From: Bacteroidales bacterium
GTDB lineage: Bacteria; Bacteroidota; Bacteroidia; Bacteroidales; UBA3663
Assembly: GCA_030526445.1 (NCBI GenBank)
Contig: JAUNCV010000002.1
Location: 4,720 to 35,448, forward strand
Length of the DNA stretch: 30,729 nt
Direction of reading: 5' to 3'
The notes beneath the pieces are model-generated. The model was not told the origin of the DNA and searched no databases. It saw nothing but the letters and a program-made list of their open reading frames with translations. Of this stretch, positions 8,065-17,287 are shown piece after piece. The translations under genes and the position numbers were made by a program. Positions within the stretch are counted from its first letter, which is position 1, and each line of letters opens with the position of its first letter.

Positions 8065-9720
8065 TTAGTTTTCGGCCAGTGCAGTAAGTACGTTGATTAC
8101 ATAGTCACCTACACGTTCGCACTCATTGATGAGTTCCATAAAGTAGGTGGTTTGTTCGTAATCTGTGGCCTTTTGCTCGAGCATCTCGTTACGCATTTGT
8201 GTGCGATAGTTGTTTATTTCATCCTCCATGTTATATGCCTTGTTGAGAGCTGATTCGGAGAGCGACTCATGCTCAAGACATTTGACCATGTGAGCGAGAG
8301 CTGCATCGGTGAGTTGTATCATTTTTTGCAGTTTTCGCTGATGAACAATAGAGAACCGAATTCTGTGTTCTTGTTTGCGGGAAAGTGTGCATGACATGTG
8401 ATAAATGCTGTCGGCAATACTTTCCAGTTCATCGATCATCTTATAATAGCTGCGTGAAAGAAGATCAGAATCTGCACTCAAGCTTTTAGGGCTGATTTTA
8501 TTCAGATAGTTTGCAATCTCCTCTTCGGCAGCATCGCTTTTTTGTTCCATCATACGAATAGTGTGAAAAAGGCTATGAAGATTTTCACTACTATTTTGTT
8601 CGGACATCATGGTCTTAACATAGTTAAACATCAAGCAGGTGTCATTAGCATAACGACTTGTTTCTTTTCGAACTTGCAACAATGCTATTTCGCCTGATTC
8701 GACGTAGCCATTACCTATAAACTTCAGTTTGAAGCTTTCGTCTTTATTACTATTGTCAGGAATGAGCCATGTTATGACCTCTGCCATCCAGTGAGTGAAA
8801 CCCAACTGCAAGGCAACATTCACAATATTAAATAAAGTATGAAACATTGCCAAACAGAGTGCCATGTTTCTTGGGGATATATCACGACATAGCATCGGGC
8901 AGAACTCCTCGTTCACAAAGAAAAATATAAGGGGTATGGCCCAGATAGTGCCTAGTAAATTAAAGCACAAGTGACCGACTGCAGATCGTTTTGCCATAGT
9001 GTTGGCCGAAAGAGACATGACAAGAGGTGTAATGCAGGTGCCAATATTGCATCCTACGATAATGGCCAATGCTATGTTCATTTGTATCCAGCCACACACA
9101 CACAGCATCAGTGTCAGCGTGAAGGCTACACTGGAAGCCTGTACACTCACGGTTAAAAGAAGTCCGAAGAGAAGTGCCAGAATCGAAGAGAGGATTCCCA
9201 TGTGACACACGTTTGAAAGCATGGTTGCCAACTGAGGGAAATTGTCGGCAAGAGGCATAAAATTCTTCAGAATTGAGATTGCCAGAAAGAGCAAAGAAAA
9301 GCCCATCAAGAAATCTCCCCAATTATGGCAATTAGGCTGCTTTGTGTGTTGCAAAGGCATAGCCAAAGCTATAAGTGGCAAAAGAAACCATTCAAGATTA
9401 AAATAGAACCCGAAGAATGCAATGAGCCAGGTGGTGACTGTAGTGCCGACATTTGCACCCATCACAACAGGTATCGATTGTTTGAGCGAAATAATGCCTG
9501 CATTTACAAAACTCACAATAGTCACCATCGTAGCCTTTGAAGATTGAACTAAGGCTGTGACCAATGTACCGGCAAGCATGCCCGAGAATCGATTACGAGT
9601 GATGACAGAAAGCATGGATCGCAGACGATCGCCTACAATCTTTTGTAGCCCTTCGCTCATGATCTTTAAGGCGAAGAGAAAGAGTGCTATGCTGCCTATG
9701 ATAGATAGTATCTGAATCAT
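8065..9720 (-). CDS. Na+/phosphate cotransporter with C-terminal PhoU-like domain
   Basis: 551 residues. The N-terminal ~330 residues are an inner-membrane domain with two inverted Na_Pi_cotrans repeats: ALVQSSKAT with GANVGTTVTTW in the first, and the diverged VQASS with GCNIGTCITPL in the second. These match the QSSS-type substrate loops of the NptA/YjbB/SLC34 family, which couple phosphate movement to Na+. The C-terminal ~200 residues are helical and PhoU-like, ending in an ECERVGDYVINVL segment typical of PhoU repeats. Its ATG overlaps the stop of the response regulator gene (ATGA at 9717-9720), which implies translational coupling. The nqr operon in this window would supply the Na+ gradient. 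Whether it imports or exports phosphate cannot be told. Confidence 0.92.
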   Translation of the reverse strand: MIQILSIIGSIALFLFALKIMSEGLQKIVGDRLRSMLSVITRNRFSGMLAGTLVTALVQSSKATMVTIVSFVNAGIISLKQSIPVVMGANVGTTVTTWLIAFFGFYFNLEWFLLPLIALAMPLQHTKQPNCHNWGDFLMGFSLLFLAISILKNFMPLADNFPQLATMLSNVCHMGILSSILALLFGLLLTVSVQASSVAFTLTLMLCVCGWIQMNIALAIIVGCNIGTCITPLVMSLSANTMAKRSAVGHLCFNLLGTIWAIPLIFFFVNEEFCPMLCRDISPRNMALCLAMFHTLFNIVNVALQLGFTHWMAEVITWLIPDNSNKDESFKLKFIGNGYVESGEIALLQVRKETSRYANDTCLMFNYVKTMMSEQNSSENLHSLFHTIRMMEQKSDAAEEEIANYLNKISPKSLSADSDLLSRSYYKMIDELESIADSIYHMSCTLSRKQEHRIRFSIVHQRKLQKMIQLTDAALAHMVKCLEHESLSESALNKAYNMEDEINNYRTQMRNEMLEQKATDYEQTTYFMELINECERVGDYVINVLTALAEN

Positions 9721-10394
9721 TTTAGAATGTTTCGGTAGGTTTTGCCAATGGTGAGACGTTGACCGTTACTCATCGTTACCTCGTTGCCATCGATGCTGGC
9801 AATAGCACGACGATTGATAATGGCAGAACGATGAATTCGTACAAATTCAGCAGGAAGCTGCTGTTCAAAACTATGCAACGGAGCAAGCACCATACGATTT
9901 TGCCCGTTGAACAGAGAAATGCGTACATAGTCTTTTAAGGACTCCAAACATACAATATTTGAAGCATGAAGGGTTTCATCACGTCCATCACAACGAATGG
10001 ACAGGGTCGCTGCATGTATCTCTCTGTCAAGCTGACGTAAACGTAGTGTCTCTTTTACTTTGGCCAAGGCTGTTGAAAGACGTTCTATTGTGATGGGTTT
10101 GAGAAGATAGTCTGCTACCTGAAATCCGAATGCTGGAAGTGCATACTGATCATAGGCTGTTGTTATGATCACTTGAAGTTCACCAGCAGGAAGTCGTTCG
10201 AGCAATTGCATGCCAGTAATTTCAGGCATCTGGATATCGAGAAACAAAACATCGGGAGTTTCTCTATTGATGGCTGCCAGGACACTCATTCCGTTGTCGA
10301 AAAGCGAAATATCGGGGCCTTCGCCGAGTTTTTCCAGAAAAAACTTAAGTTTTGCGGCGGCCAATGGCTCGTCTTCAGCAATATATATACGCAT
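9717..10394 (-). CDS. LytTR-family response regulator
   Basis: 225 residues. The receiver domain (1-120) has the acidic pair E7/D8, phosphoacceptor D53 (FLDIQMPE), a Thr at 78-79 and K99 (LLKP). The LytTR DNA-binding domain (about 130-225) includes the usual FVRIHRSAIINRRAI segment. This is the AlgR/LytR/AgrA type, which in Bacteroidetes normally pairs with a LytS/YpdA-like (His_kinase) sensor. No such kinase is next to it, so it is an orphan in this window. Its stop overlaps the start of the Na/Pi cotransporter by 4 bases and it follows the GT9 gene by 24 bases, so it may regulate its own operon or phosphate/envelope genes. Confidence 0.95.
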   Translation of the reverse strand: MRIYIAEDEPLAAAKLKFFLEKLGEGPDISLFDNGMSVLAAINRETPDVLFLDIQMPEITGMQLLERLPAGELQVIITTAYDQYALPAFGFQVADYLLKPITIERLSTALAKVKETLRLRQLDREIHAATLSIRCDGRDETLHASNIVCLESLKDYVRISLFNGQNRMVLAPLHSFEQQLPAEFVRIHRSAIINRRAIASIDGNEVTMSNGQRLTIGKTYRNILK

Positions 10395-10418
10395 GATTGC
10401 AAAAATAAATATGCGTTT

Positions 10419-11426
10419 TTAACCGATAATTCGGTTTACAATCTGCTGAGGTTCAATACCAGAGAGACAACGGTAATCTCCAAATTTGCAGGGCTTATTG
10501 CCGTATACTGAGCAAGGACGACAAGGCAGAGACAACTGGACTACATCTTCTTCTTTTTGACCGAAACCGAGGAAGCCTGCAAAGATATGGGTTGCCCCCC
10601 AAACACTAACCACACGAGTACCGACTAGCGAAGCTAAATGCATATTGGCCGAATCCATGCTCACTACGCAATCCAGATGTGCCATAAGTGCCATGTCTTC
10701 AGCAAAAAACTGACGACCTGCAGTATTATGGATGCGCTCAGGACATCGTTCGGCCCAAATGTCGAGTTCTGCTTGTTCGTTAGGTCCTCCAAGCAGATAT
10801 ATGTGACGATCGGCGTTCTCTTTAAGCAGTAGATCTATCACCTCGAGCATCTTCTCTTTTGGATAGATTTTACCTTTATGCTGTGCGAATGGAGCAATAG
10901 CGACAGAGTGACTACCCTTCACATCATAAAACATATTTTTGCGCACTTCTGCGACATCGTATGAAAGTTGAGCGTTCAGTCCGAGTTTTTCGAACACCTC
11001 TTGATATCTAACAACGCCAGACTTGAGTTGAACATTTGATTTATGAGCCACAAGAGCCTTTTTTTCTTTACGGCCTTTGTTAATATGCTTGCGCATTTTG
11101 CCTGAGATGCCGAAACGGAAACGAAGCCATTGGGTACGGAGAACATCATGGAGGTCTGCAACCGCATCGAAATTTTCATTCTGCAGTTCCTTATATAGAC
11201 GATTCAGTCCAACTATGCCTGGATAATCATTATGAGGATTAATGCCTCGTACATGTAAATTTGGCACATTGCTGGTTACAGCACGATATATTTTTTCACC
11301 CATTTTACTCGTGAGCATTGTCACTTCTATCTCGGGGTGATTTATACACACTGAGACAACAGAAGGCACTGTCATGGCTATATCGCCAAGGGCCGAAAAA
11401 CGAATCACAAGTAGTTTGTGGATCAT
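10419..11426 (-). CDS. Glycosyltransferase family 9 (heptosyltransferase-like)
   Basis: 335 residues. The N terminus (KLLVIRFSALGDIAMTVP) is the acceptor-side signature of ADP-heptose:LPS heptosyltransferases (WaaC/WaaF/RfaF, Pfam Glyco_transf_9). The C-terminal half has the nucleotide-sugar motifs: YLLGGPNEQ, then VSMDSANMHLASLVGTRVVSVWGAT. It ends with a Cys-containing segment (CRPCSVYGNKPC) seen in this family. It would add a sugar to the lipid A core at the inner face of the cytoplasmic membrane; the sugar donor cannot be assigned. It is the first gene of the run GT9, LytTR, Na/Pi, tdk, orphan, with a good promoter at 11470-11502. Confidence 0.92.
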   Translation of the reverse strand: MIHKLLVIRFSALGDIAMTVPSVVSVCINHPEIEVTMLTSKMGEKIYRAVTSNVPNLHVRGINPHNDYPGIVGLNRLYKELQNENFDAVADLHDVLRTQWLRFRFGISGKMRKHINKGRKEKKALVAHKSNVQLKSGVVRYQEVFEKLGLNAQLSYDVAEVRKNMFYDVKGSHSVAIAPFAQHKGKIYPKEKMLEVIDLLLKENADRHIYLLGGPNEQAELDIWAERCPERIHNTAGRQFFAEDMALMAHLDCVVSMDSANMHLASLVGTRVVSVWGATHIFAGFLGFGQKEEDVVQLSLPCRPCSVYGNKPCKFGDYRCLSGIEPQQIVNRIIG

Positions 11427-11469
11427 GAATATCGAGGTTATTAGTATATAAAAAAATAATGTAGCGCCG

Positions 11470-11502
11470 CAAATATACTAAAAAAATTGAGAAAAAAGCA
11501 AG
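11470..11502 (-). promoter_or_regulatory. Promoter of the GT9 five-gene run
   Basis: On the minus strand, CTTG (11499-11502), 21 bases, then TATATTTG (11470-11477), an exact TAnnTTTG box. Predicted start near 11463, leaving about 37 bases of leader before the ATG at 11426. Confidence 0.7.
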
Positions 11503-11519
11503 GATTTAAAAAAAATAAT

Positions 11520-11527
11520 TATCTTTG
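11520..11527 (+). promoter_or_regulatory. -7 box of the topB promoter
   Basis: TATCTTTG is an exact match to TAnnTTTG, 20 bases before the topB ATG at 11548, so the leader would be very short. No clear TTTG box lies 19-21 bases upstream. It faces the GT9 promoter across about 40 bases of A-rich DNA. Confidence 0.6.
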
Positions 11528-11547
11528 CGCCAATAATTAAAAGTACT

Positions 11548-13671
11548 ATGCAAGTTTGTATCGCAGAGAAACCAAGTGTTGCCCGAGATATTTCTCGTTT
11601 GTTAGGAGCTACTCGACAAGTCCGAGGACAGGTATCGGGCACAGGATATTATGAAGGAAATGGCTATCAGGTTACCTGGACATTCGGCCACCTTTGTGAG
11701 CTCAAAAATCCCGAAGATTATACCCCAATGTGGAAGGCCTGGGCTGAAAGCCGTTTGCCCATGATTCCACAGCAGTTTGGCATAACTGTCAAGCCCGAAG
11801 AACATGTCAAGGAACAGATGCGCATCATTACTCAGTTATATAGCCAGGCTGACAGCATTGTTAACTGTGGAGATGCTGGACAAGAAGGTGAGCTAATTCA
11901 AAGATGGGTTATGCAAAAAGCAGGCATTCTTTGGGATTCTGTTGAACAACACTATAAACGCCCAGACGGACAAAAGTGTGAGGTGCTTCGTCTTTGGATC
12001 AACTCAATGACTGATGAAGCAATACTCGAAGGTTTTCGAAATCTGAAACCGCAACAAGAATACGACCGACTTTACATGGCAGGTCTTAGCCGAGCTATTG
12101 GAGATTGGTTACTTGGTATGAATGCTTCGCGTCTTTATACAATACATTATGGTCACCGTGATCAACGTCAGGTCATTTCTATCGGACGTGTGCAAACTCC
12201 GACATTGGCTCTAATTGTAAAGCGACATTGGGAAATTGTTAACTTTGTGCCACAACAATATTGGGAACTTAAAACCGAGTATCGCAATGTAGTATTTAAT
12301 TCGACAAAGGGACGTTACGACAATGTTGAAGAGGCTCAGAAAGCAATTGACCATATTCGACAAAAACCTTTCTATATCACAGATATACAGAAGAAACAGG
12401 GTAAAGAAAAGCAGCCTAGGTTGTATGATCTTACCTCTCTTCAGGTTGACTGCAATCGCAAGTATGGTTTTTCGGCTGACGATACGTTAAAGTATATACA
12501 AAGTCTTTATGAGAAGAAATTAACAACTTATCCTCGCGTAGACACGACCTATTTACCTGATGACCAGTATGTAAAGTGTCCAGCCATCATGCAGGGCTTA
12601 CGTGGGTATGAGCATTTAGTGCTTCCATTGTTGCAAGGTGGCAAGAAGTTGCCCAAAAGCAAACAAGTCTTTGACAATAGCAAAGTGACAGACCACCATG
12701 CCATCATTCCAACAGGTGTGCCAGCCAATGCGATGACCGAATTCGAGAAAAAAGTCTATGATTTAGTGACTCGTCGTTTCATTGCTGTGTTCTATCCAGA
12801 ATGCGTCTTTAACAGCACAACAGTTTTGGGTTTGGCAGGTGACACCGTTGACGATAAGCAAGGAGTACCATTCAAGGTGACTGGCAAGGTGATTGTTTCC
12901 CAAGGATGGCGTTCTGTCTATGCTGGTGAGGCACAAAGTGCATCAAAAGAAGATGAAGAAACCGCTGGCATTTTGCCTGATTTTGTTAAGGGTGAAAATG
13001 GCCCTCATCAGCCTGCTCTGCTTGAAAAGTGGACCCAACCACCACACCTTTACAATGAGGCTTCTTTGCTTCGAGCCATGGAAACAGCTGGCAAACTTTG
13101 CGACGATGAAGAACTGCGCGATGCGATGAAAGAAAACGGACTGGGACGTCCATCAACTCGTGCCGCCATCATTGAGACATTGTTCCGTCGTCGTTACATA
13201 AAACGAGACAAGAAAAATATTATTGCCACCCAGACAGGTATAGATGTCATAGGCCTTGTCAAGCAGGAGTTGCTCAAAAGCGCGGAGTTAACTGGACAAT
13301 GGGAGAAAAAACTTCGACAGATTGATCGCGGTGAATATGAACCTCGCATTTTTATCGAAGAACTTAAGGAAATGGTGAAGCAGATTGTGGTTGAGGTACT
13401 TTCTGATAATAGTTCTACTCGTGTGGCATTTACTTCTGAGGAAGAACTGAAAAAAACTAAAAAACCGGTTGCTACATCAACTCCAGACCAACCTAAGCCC
13501 AAACGAACTCGGAAGAAAAAAAGTGCTAAATATACTCTTGCTACCCTGCCTCAAGTATGTCCGGAGTGTGGTGTAGGACGCATTCTCAAAGGCCGAACAG
13601 CTTATGGTTGTTCTAATTTTGCTAATGGATGTAATTTCCGCATTCCATTTAGCGATATCTCTGAATCTTAA
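11548..13671 (+). CDS. topB: DNA topoisomerase III (type IA)
   Basis: 707 residues, slightly longer than E. coli TopB (653). It relaxes and decatenates DNA by single-strand passage. The Toprim domain begins with CIAEKPSVA (catalytic Glu at residue 7). The catalytic Tyr is Y328 in TTYPRVDT. The metal-binding DxDxE motif reads D109-A-G-Q-E113, so the middle Asp is Gly. The C-terminal tail is a Lys/Arg-rich linker followed by a four-Cys zinc ribbon (CPECG ... GCSNFANGC). It starts with ATG 20 bases after a -7 box, diverges from the GT9 gene and has no mobile-element genes beside it, so it looks like the housekeeping copy rather than a conjugative-element TopB. Confidence 0.96.
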   Translation: MQVCIAEKPSVARDISRLLGATRQVRGQVSGTGYYEGNGYQVTWTFGHLCELKNPEDYTPMWKAWAESRLPMIPQQFGITVKPEEHVKEQMRIITQLYSQADSIVNCGDAGQEGELIQRWVMQKAGILWDSVEQHYKRPDGQKCEVLRLWINSMTDEAILEGFRNLKPQQEYDRLYMAGLSRAIGDWLLGMNASRLYTIHYGHRDQRQVISIGRVQTPTLALIVKRHWEIVNFVPQQYWELKTEYRNVVFNSTKGRYDNVEEAQKAIDHIRQKPFYITDIQKKQGKEKQPRLYDLTSLQVDCNRKYGFSADDTLKYIQSLYEKKLTTYPRVDTTYLPDDQYVKCPAIMQGLRGYEHLVLPLLQGGKKLPKSKQVFDNSKVTDHHAIIPTGVPANAMTEFEKKVYDLVTRRFIAVFYPECVFNSTTVLGLAGDTVDDKQGVPFKVTGKVIVSQGWRSVYAGEAQSASKEDEETAGILPDFVKGENGPHQPALLEKWTQPPHLYNEASLLRAMETAGKLCDDEELRDAMKENGLGRPSTRAAIIETLFRRRYIKRDKKNIIATQTGIDVIGLVKQELLKSAELTGQWEKKLRQIDRGEYEPRIFIEELKEMVKQIVVEVLSDNSSTRVAFTSEEELKKTKKPVATSTPDQPKPKRTRKKKSAKYTLATLPQVCPECGVGRILKGRTAYGCSNFANGCNFRIPFSDISES

Positions 13672-13808
13672 GAGATAACAATTTAATTCTGTTCAAAAAA
13701 CATCACAAAGATCCCTTTTTAGTGATACAGATTGAATTTATTTTCTCATGGATTCAGAGAAGATGGTGGTTATCGATTGGTGAACACTAATTTTATAACG
13801 TGCATTTT

Positions 13809-14969
13809 ATGAATGGAGAGATTGTAGTAGCAGAAACTATATGCTTTTTGTCTCTTGCTTTTATACTTATAGGTATATTGTCTAGAAACGTGGGCGTTGA
13901 TAATCGAGCCAAGGCTTTCATTGGCATGTTATGTGCAAGTATGTTTGCACTTTTAGTAGATGCACTGTCTTACATGTGCGACGATGGACGCTATGGTATT
14001 GAAATGATCAAGATTCTCAATTCGTTATCATATAGTGTAGGCTCACTTGTTATTATTCCTTTCGCCTATTATGTTTACTTCGTTCTATGCAAACAGAACA
14101 ATGTTAATATATGGTATTTTCATGCTCCTGCTATTGTCACATTTAGCAATGTTATATACATTGTTTATCTAGGACTGACGGAACAACTTTTCTCAATTGT
14201 TGAAGGACACTTCGAGGAAGGGCAATACCCGATTATCTCCGAAATTATTTTTTTCGGACTCATGCTGTACTTCCCTGTAATTATGTTTCGTTCAGGGAAC
14301 CGCTCTAATGTTCGGCAGATTACAATTTTATGTATCTACATTTTATTCCCATTCGTTGCAGAATTATGGAGTGTAATCAGTAATACGACAGAGTCATACA
14401 CAATTGTAGGCGTTGCATTGGCTATTCAGCTTATTTTTGTCATGCTGCAAAATAATATCATTGACGAACAGCAAAAAGCCTTGCAACTTGCCCATGTCGA
14501 TTCGCTAACAGGCATAGCAAACAGATATATTGGAAATAATGAAATCAATGATCGCATCGCATTACGCAAACCATTCACTCTTATTCTGCTCGATGTGGAT
14601 AAGTTTAAGTTTATAAACGATAATTTCGGACATCCTGTTGGAGATTCCGTGTTGCAGGCCATTGCAAGTATTTTGCAAACAACTTTTTCAGAAGGTGTGC
14701 CTGTACGATTAGGCGGTGATGAATTCCTTGTCATTCTAGATGGCAGTAGGAGAGATGCAGAGATTGAAACCATGATGAAGCTTTTGTTTAAGGCCATTAG
14801 TGACATACAAATCAAAGGTATTGATCAAGCTCACAATTTTGCCATTAGTGTAGGTGTAGCGCGTTATGATGGCTCGGAAGACAAGGGTTTCGATTATCTT
14901 TATCATGTGGCAGATGAACGTCTTTACCGCAGCAAGCAGCAAGCGGGATGTTTCTATCATCTAAGATAA
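13809..14969 (+). CDS. Seven-TM membrane protein with GGDEF domain (diguanylate cyclase)
   Basis: 386 residues from the ATG at 13809; a GTG at 13800 would add three residues but ATG is the more likely start. Residues 9-214 hold seven hydrophobic segments (about 9-25, 34-55, 69-93, 103-123, 142-160, 171-191, 198-214), a membrane sensor like those in front of many Clostridial signalling proteins. The GGDEF domain (about 225-386) is intact: DSLTGIANR start, D262/D264 in LLDVDKFK, active-site GGDEF at 302-306, and a DERLY segment near the end. It should make c-di-GMP from two GTP. The product-inhibition RxxD site upstream of GGDEF is missing (the position reads FSEG). It sits 128 bp after topB and is followed by a likely terminator at 15046-15087, so it is probably a single-gene unit. 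c-di-GMP enzymes are uncommon in gut Bacteroidales. Confidence 0.9.
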   Translation: MNGEIVVAETICFLSLAFILIGILSRNVGVDNRAKAFIGMLCASMFALLVDALSYMCDDGRYGIEMIKILNSLSYSVGSLVIIPFAYYVYFVLCKQNNVNIWYFHAPAIVTFSNVIYIVYLGLTEQLFSIVEGHFEEGQYPIISEIIFFGLMLYFPVIMFRSGNRSNVRQITILCIYILFPFVAELWSVISNTTESYTIVGVALAIQLIFVMLQNNIIDEQQKALQLAHVDSLTGIANRYIGNNEINDRIALRKPFTLILLDVDKFKFINDNFGHPVGDSVLQAIASILQTTFSEGVPVRLGGDEFLVILDGSRRDAEIETMMKLLFKAISDIQIKGIDQAHNFAISVGVARYDGSEDKGFDYLYHVADERLYRSKQQAGCFYHLR

Positions 14970-15045
14970 TCGTTCTTATGCGTACAAAATTTACTATCAG
15001 CATTAGCTTTTTTCCAACTTTAAAGAGCATATCTTGTTTAATATA

Positions 15046-15087
15046 TTAGCTAAATGTTAATCTTAAGACAACATGTAAGCTAATTTT
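15046..15087 (+). terminator. Candidate terminator after the first GGDEF gene
   Basis: TTAGCT (15046-15051) pairs with AGCTAA (15078-15083), and inside it ATGTT (15054-15058) pairs with AACAT (15070-15074) across a small internal loop. TTTT follows at 15084-15087. It would separate the first GGDEF gene from the kinase operon. Confidence 0.5.
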
Positions 15088-15143
15088 ATCAAAGAAAACA
15101 CTATTTTTTACATCTTTTCGTGCAAATGAATTAAATCTTTTAT

Positions 15144-15151
15144 TATATTTG
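15144..15151 (+). promoter_or_regulatory. -7 box of the hybrid kinase promoter
   Basis: TATATTTG is an exact TAnnTTTG box 34 bases before the ATG at 15185. It overlaps the TTG that would give a 12-codon longer frame, so it decides the start in favour of ATG 15185. The upstream TTTG box is poor (TTCG at 15117-15120). Confidence 0.6.
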
Positions 15152-15184
15152 CCGCAAGAATCTTTAACTATACCGATTAACAGA

Positions 15185-17281
15185 ATGAACACAATATATC
15201 GCCTGGTCAGTTGCCTAATTTTGGCAGTGTCCATCTTTTCGACCCAAACTAAGGCCGAAGAGAGGATAATCATGGCAGATACAATTCAGTTTTCGCCCGC
15301 AGAGCAAACTTGGGTGAATGAGCACCAGAAGTTGCGTATCGGATATGCCGATAGTTATTTGCCATTCAGTGGTACAAACATGATGGGCAATGCAACTGGT
15401 GTGATGATAGACATATTCAGCCAGTTGTCCTACCTTCTTAATCTAACCGAATATTTGGATATTAAATACGTCAGTTTCCCATCGTACAACAAAATGTTAG
15501 ATGCCCTCTCAGTTGGTGATGTTGATGTTGTATTCCCTGTCATGAAGAGCGACATACATGCAAGCCAAAACTGTATGTATCAAACAGACCCTTTGGTTTT
15601 TTCTGCAATATCGGCCGTTTATGAAGGAAAATTCGGCACAAATAAGCTTGAAAAAATTGCCATAAACAAAAATGCAGTTTTACAAGAGATTTTCATACGC
15701 GAATATCTACCTGAAAGTCAAATTGTTTATTGCAATTCAATGACCGAGTGCCTTGAGGCAATTAAAGAGGGTAGGGCAGGCTCATGCTTGTATAACAGTT
15801 CACGCATTAAAGAGGCCTTACTTGGCAATTATGAGTCATTCTCAGAAATGGCACTTGGTCGTGCCGCAGCATTCTCCATAGGTGTTGACCAAACCAATCC
15901 TGACCTTTTCTCTCTTTTCGAGAAAGGCGTAAGCGAGCTCAACAAGGAAACATTCTCATACTTAATGTTTAAATATGTTGAAAACAGCAAAACCTATCAA
16001 GTAAGGGACTTCTTGCGCGAATATGCTGTCAATATTGTGGTCATTAGCCTCATTGTATCGTTGCTTATTGTACTGATTATTTTTCACTTTTTGCGCAAAG
16101 CACAACGTGCCGAGGCAGAGGCCATCAATGCTAATAAAGCTAAAACACTGTTTCTCAACAACATGAGTCACGATATTCGCACTCCAATGAATGCTATTAT
16201 GGGATTTGCAACTATTGCTTTGAAACAGAACCCAAGACCTGAAATTGGAGAATTCTTAAAAAAGATTTGCGACAGTTCAGAGCAACTTCTTTCGCTCATT
16301 AACGACGTTCTAGATATTAGTCGAATTGAAAGTGGAAAGACCATCATTTGCCCAGCCCCAGCCAATATCACGACTATCACAGATGACGTTATAGAGGTAA
16401 TTAACGGTTTTACAATGGGAAGGAAACTAAACATAGTCATTGAACGTGAACCAATTCCTTGCCCATATTTATTGGTCGACAAAGTACATGTGCGCGAGGT
16501 GCTTGTAAATATTCTTAGTAATGCCGTTAAATTTACACCCGACGATGGAACCATCAAGTTCAAGACACATTCGTATTCAAGTAATGATGCTCAAAATATT
16601 GTGAATATTGTTTACACCATCAGTGATACGGGCATTGGTATGACCGAAGAGTTCCAAAAACATCTTTTTGAGGAGTTCTCGCAAGAGAGTACAGGTGCTC
16701 GCACTCAGTATAAAGGTACAGGTCTTGGCATGGCCATTGTGAAAAAATACGTTGACATGATGAACGGAACAATCACAGTACATAGCAAGAAAATGTCTGG
16801 AACAACTTTCATTGTCGATATTCCGTTTGAAGTGACAGACATGTCGCTTGTCAAAAAGCATGAAGAAGTATCTTCTGCTGAGTCACTTTTAGGAATAAAG
16901 GCACTTTTGGCCGAAGACAATGATTTGAATGCTGAAATTGCAACGATACTGCTTGAAGATGCTGGGATTGAAGTAACACGTGTTGAGAATGGCAAGAGAG
17001 CCGTTGAGGTTTTTGAGCAGAAACCAGAAGGCACTTTCGATATAATTCTAATGGATATCATGATGCCTGAAATGAATGGCTACGAAGCAACACGAGCCAT
17101 TCGAAGCTTAGCTCATCGTCAAGATAGTCTATTGATTCCAATCGTTGCAATGACAGCCAACGCTTTTGTCGAAGATGTTCAAGCATCAATAGAAGCTGGC
17201 ATGAATGAACACATTGCAAAACCTCTCGTTATTGAAGACGTTATTAGAACGATTGCTCAAGTAGTAAAAAATAAAAAATAG
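15185..17281 (+). CDS. Hybrid sensor histidine kinase with solute-binding-type sensor domain
   Basis: 698 residues from ATG 15185. Residues 1-24 are a signal peptide; about 34-265 form a periplasmic SBP_bac_3-like domain (FSPAEQTWVNEHQKLRIGYA opening, as in EvgS/BvgS-type sensors); the TM segment is about 281-303. The kinase core has phosphoacceptor H329 (NMSHDIRTPMNAIMG), the N box near N443/N446, G1 box DTGIG at 481-485 and G2 box GTGLGM at 511-516. A receiver domain (571-695) has phosphoacceptor D624 and K679. There is no HPt domain or DNA-binding domain, so the phosphoryl target is elsewhere or the receiver is regulatory. The sequence reads like Lachnospiraceae hybrid kinases. The stop is 6 bases before the Cache-GGDEF gene, which suggests one transcript and one pathway. 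Confidence 0.93.
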   Translation: MNTIYRLVSCLILAVSIFSTQTKAEERIIMADTIQFSPAEQTWVNEHQKLRIGYADSYLPFSGTNMMGNATGVMIDIFSQLSYLLNLTEYLDIKYVSFPSYNKMLDALSVGDVDVVFPVMKSDIHASQNCMYQTDPLVFSAISAVYEGKFGTNKLEKIAINKNAVLQEIFIREYLPESQIVYCNSMTECLEAIKEGRAGSCLYNSSRIKEALLGNYESFSEMALGRAAAFSIGVDQTNPDLFSLFEKGVSELNKETFSYLMFKYVENSKTYQVRDFLREYAVNIVVISLIVSLLIVLIIFHFLRKAQRAEAEAINANKAKTLFLNNMSHDIRTPMNAIMGFATIALKQNPRPEIGEFLKKICDSSEQLLSLINDVLDISRIESGKTIICPAPANITTITDDVIEVINGFTMGRKLNIVIEREPIPCPYLLVDKVHVREVLVNILSNAVKFTPDDGTIKFKTHSYSSNDAQNIVNIVYTISDTGIGMTEEFQKHLFEEFSQESTGARTQYKGTGLGMAIVKKYVDMMNGTITVHSKKMSGTTFIVDIPFEVTDMSLVKKHEEVSSAESLLGIKALLAEDNDLNAEIATILLEDAGIEVTRVENGKRAVEVFEQKPEGTFDIILMDIMMPEMNGYEATRAIRSLAHRQDSLLIPIVAMTANAFVEDVQASIEAGMNEHIAKPLVIEDVIRTIAQVVKNKK

Positions 17282-17287
17282 ACATTT

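Noticed and set aside
11548..13671. topB as a marker of a conjugative element
   Set aside because: No integrase, mobilisation, transfer or partition genes lie nearby, and the flanks are ordinary chromosomal genes.
13657..13676. Small inverted repeat ATCTCT/AGAGAT around the topB stop
   Set aside because: Six weak base pairs with no U-tract; not convincing as a terminator.
15149..15184. Longer start (TTG at 15149) for the hybrid kinase
   Set aside because: The TTG lies within the -7 box, and the ATG at 15185 gives a proper signal peptide.
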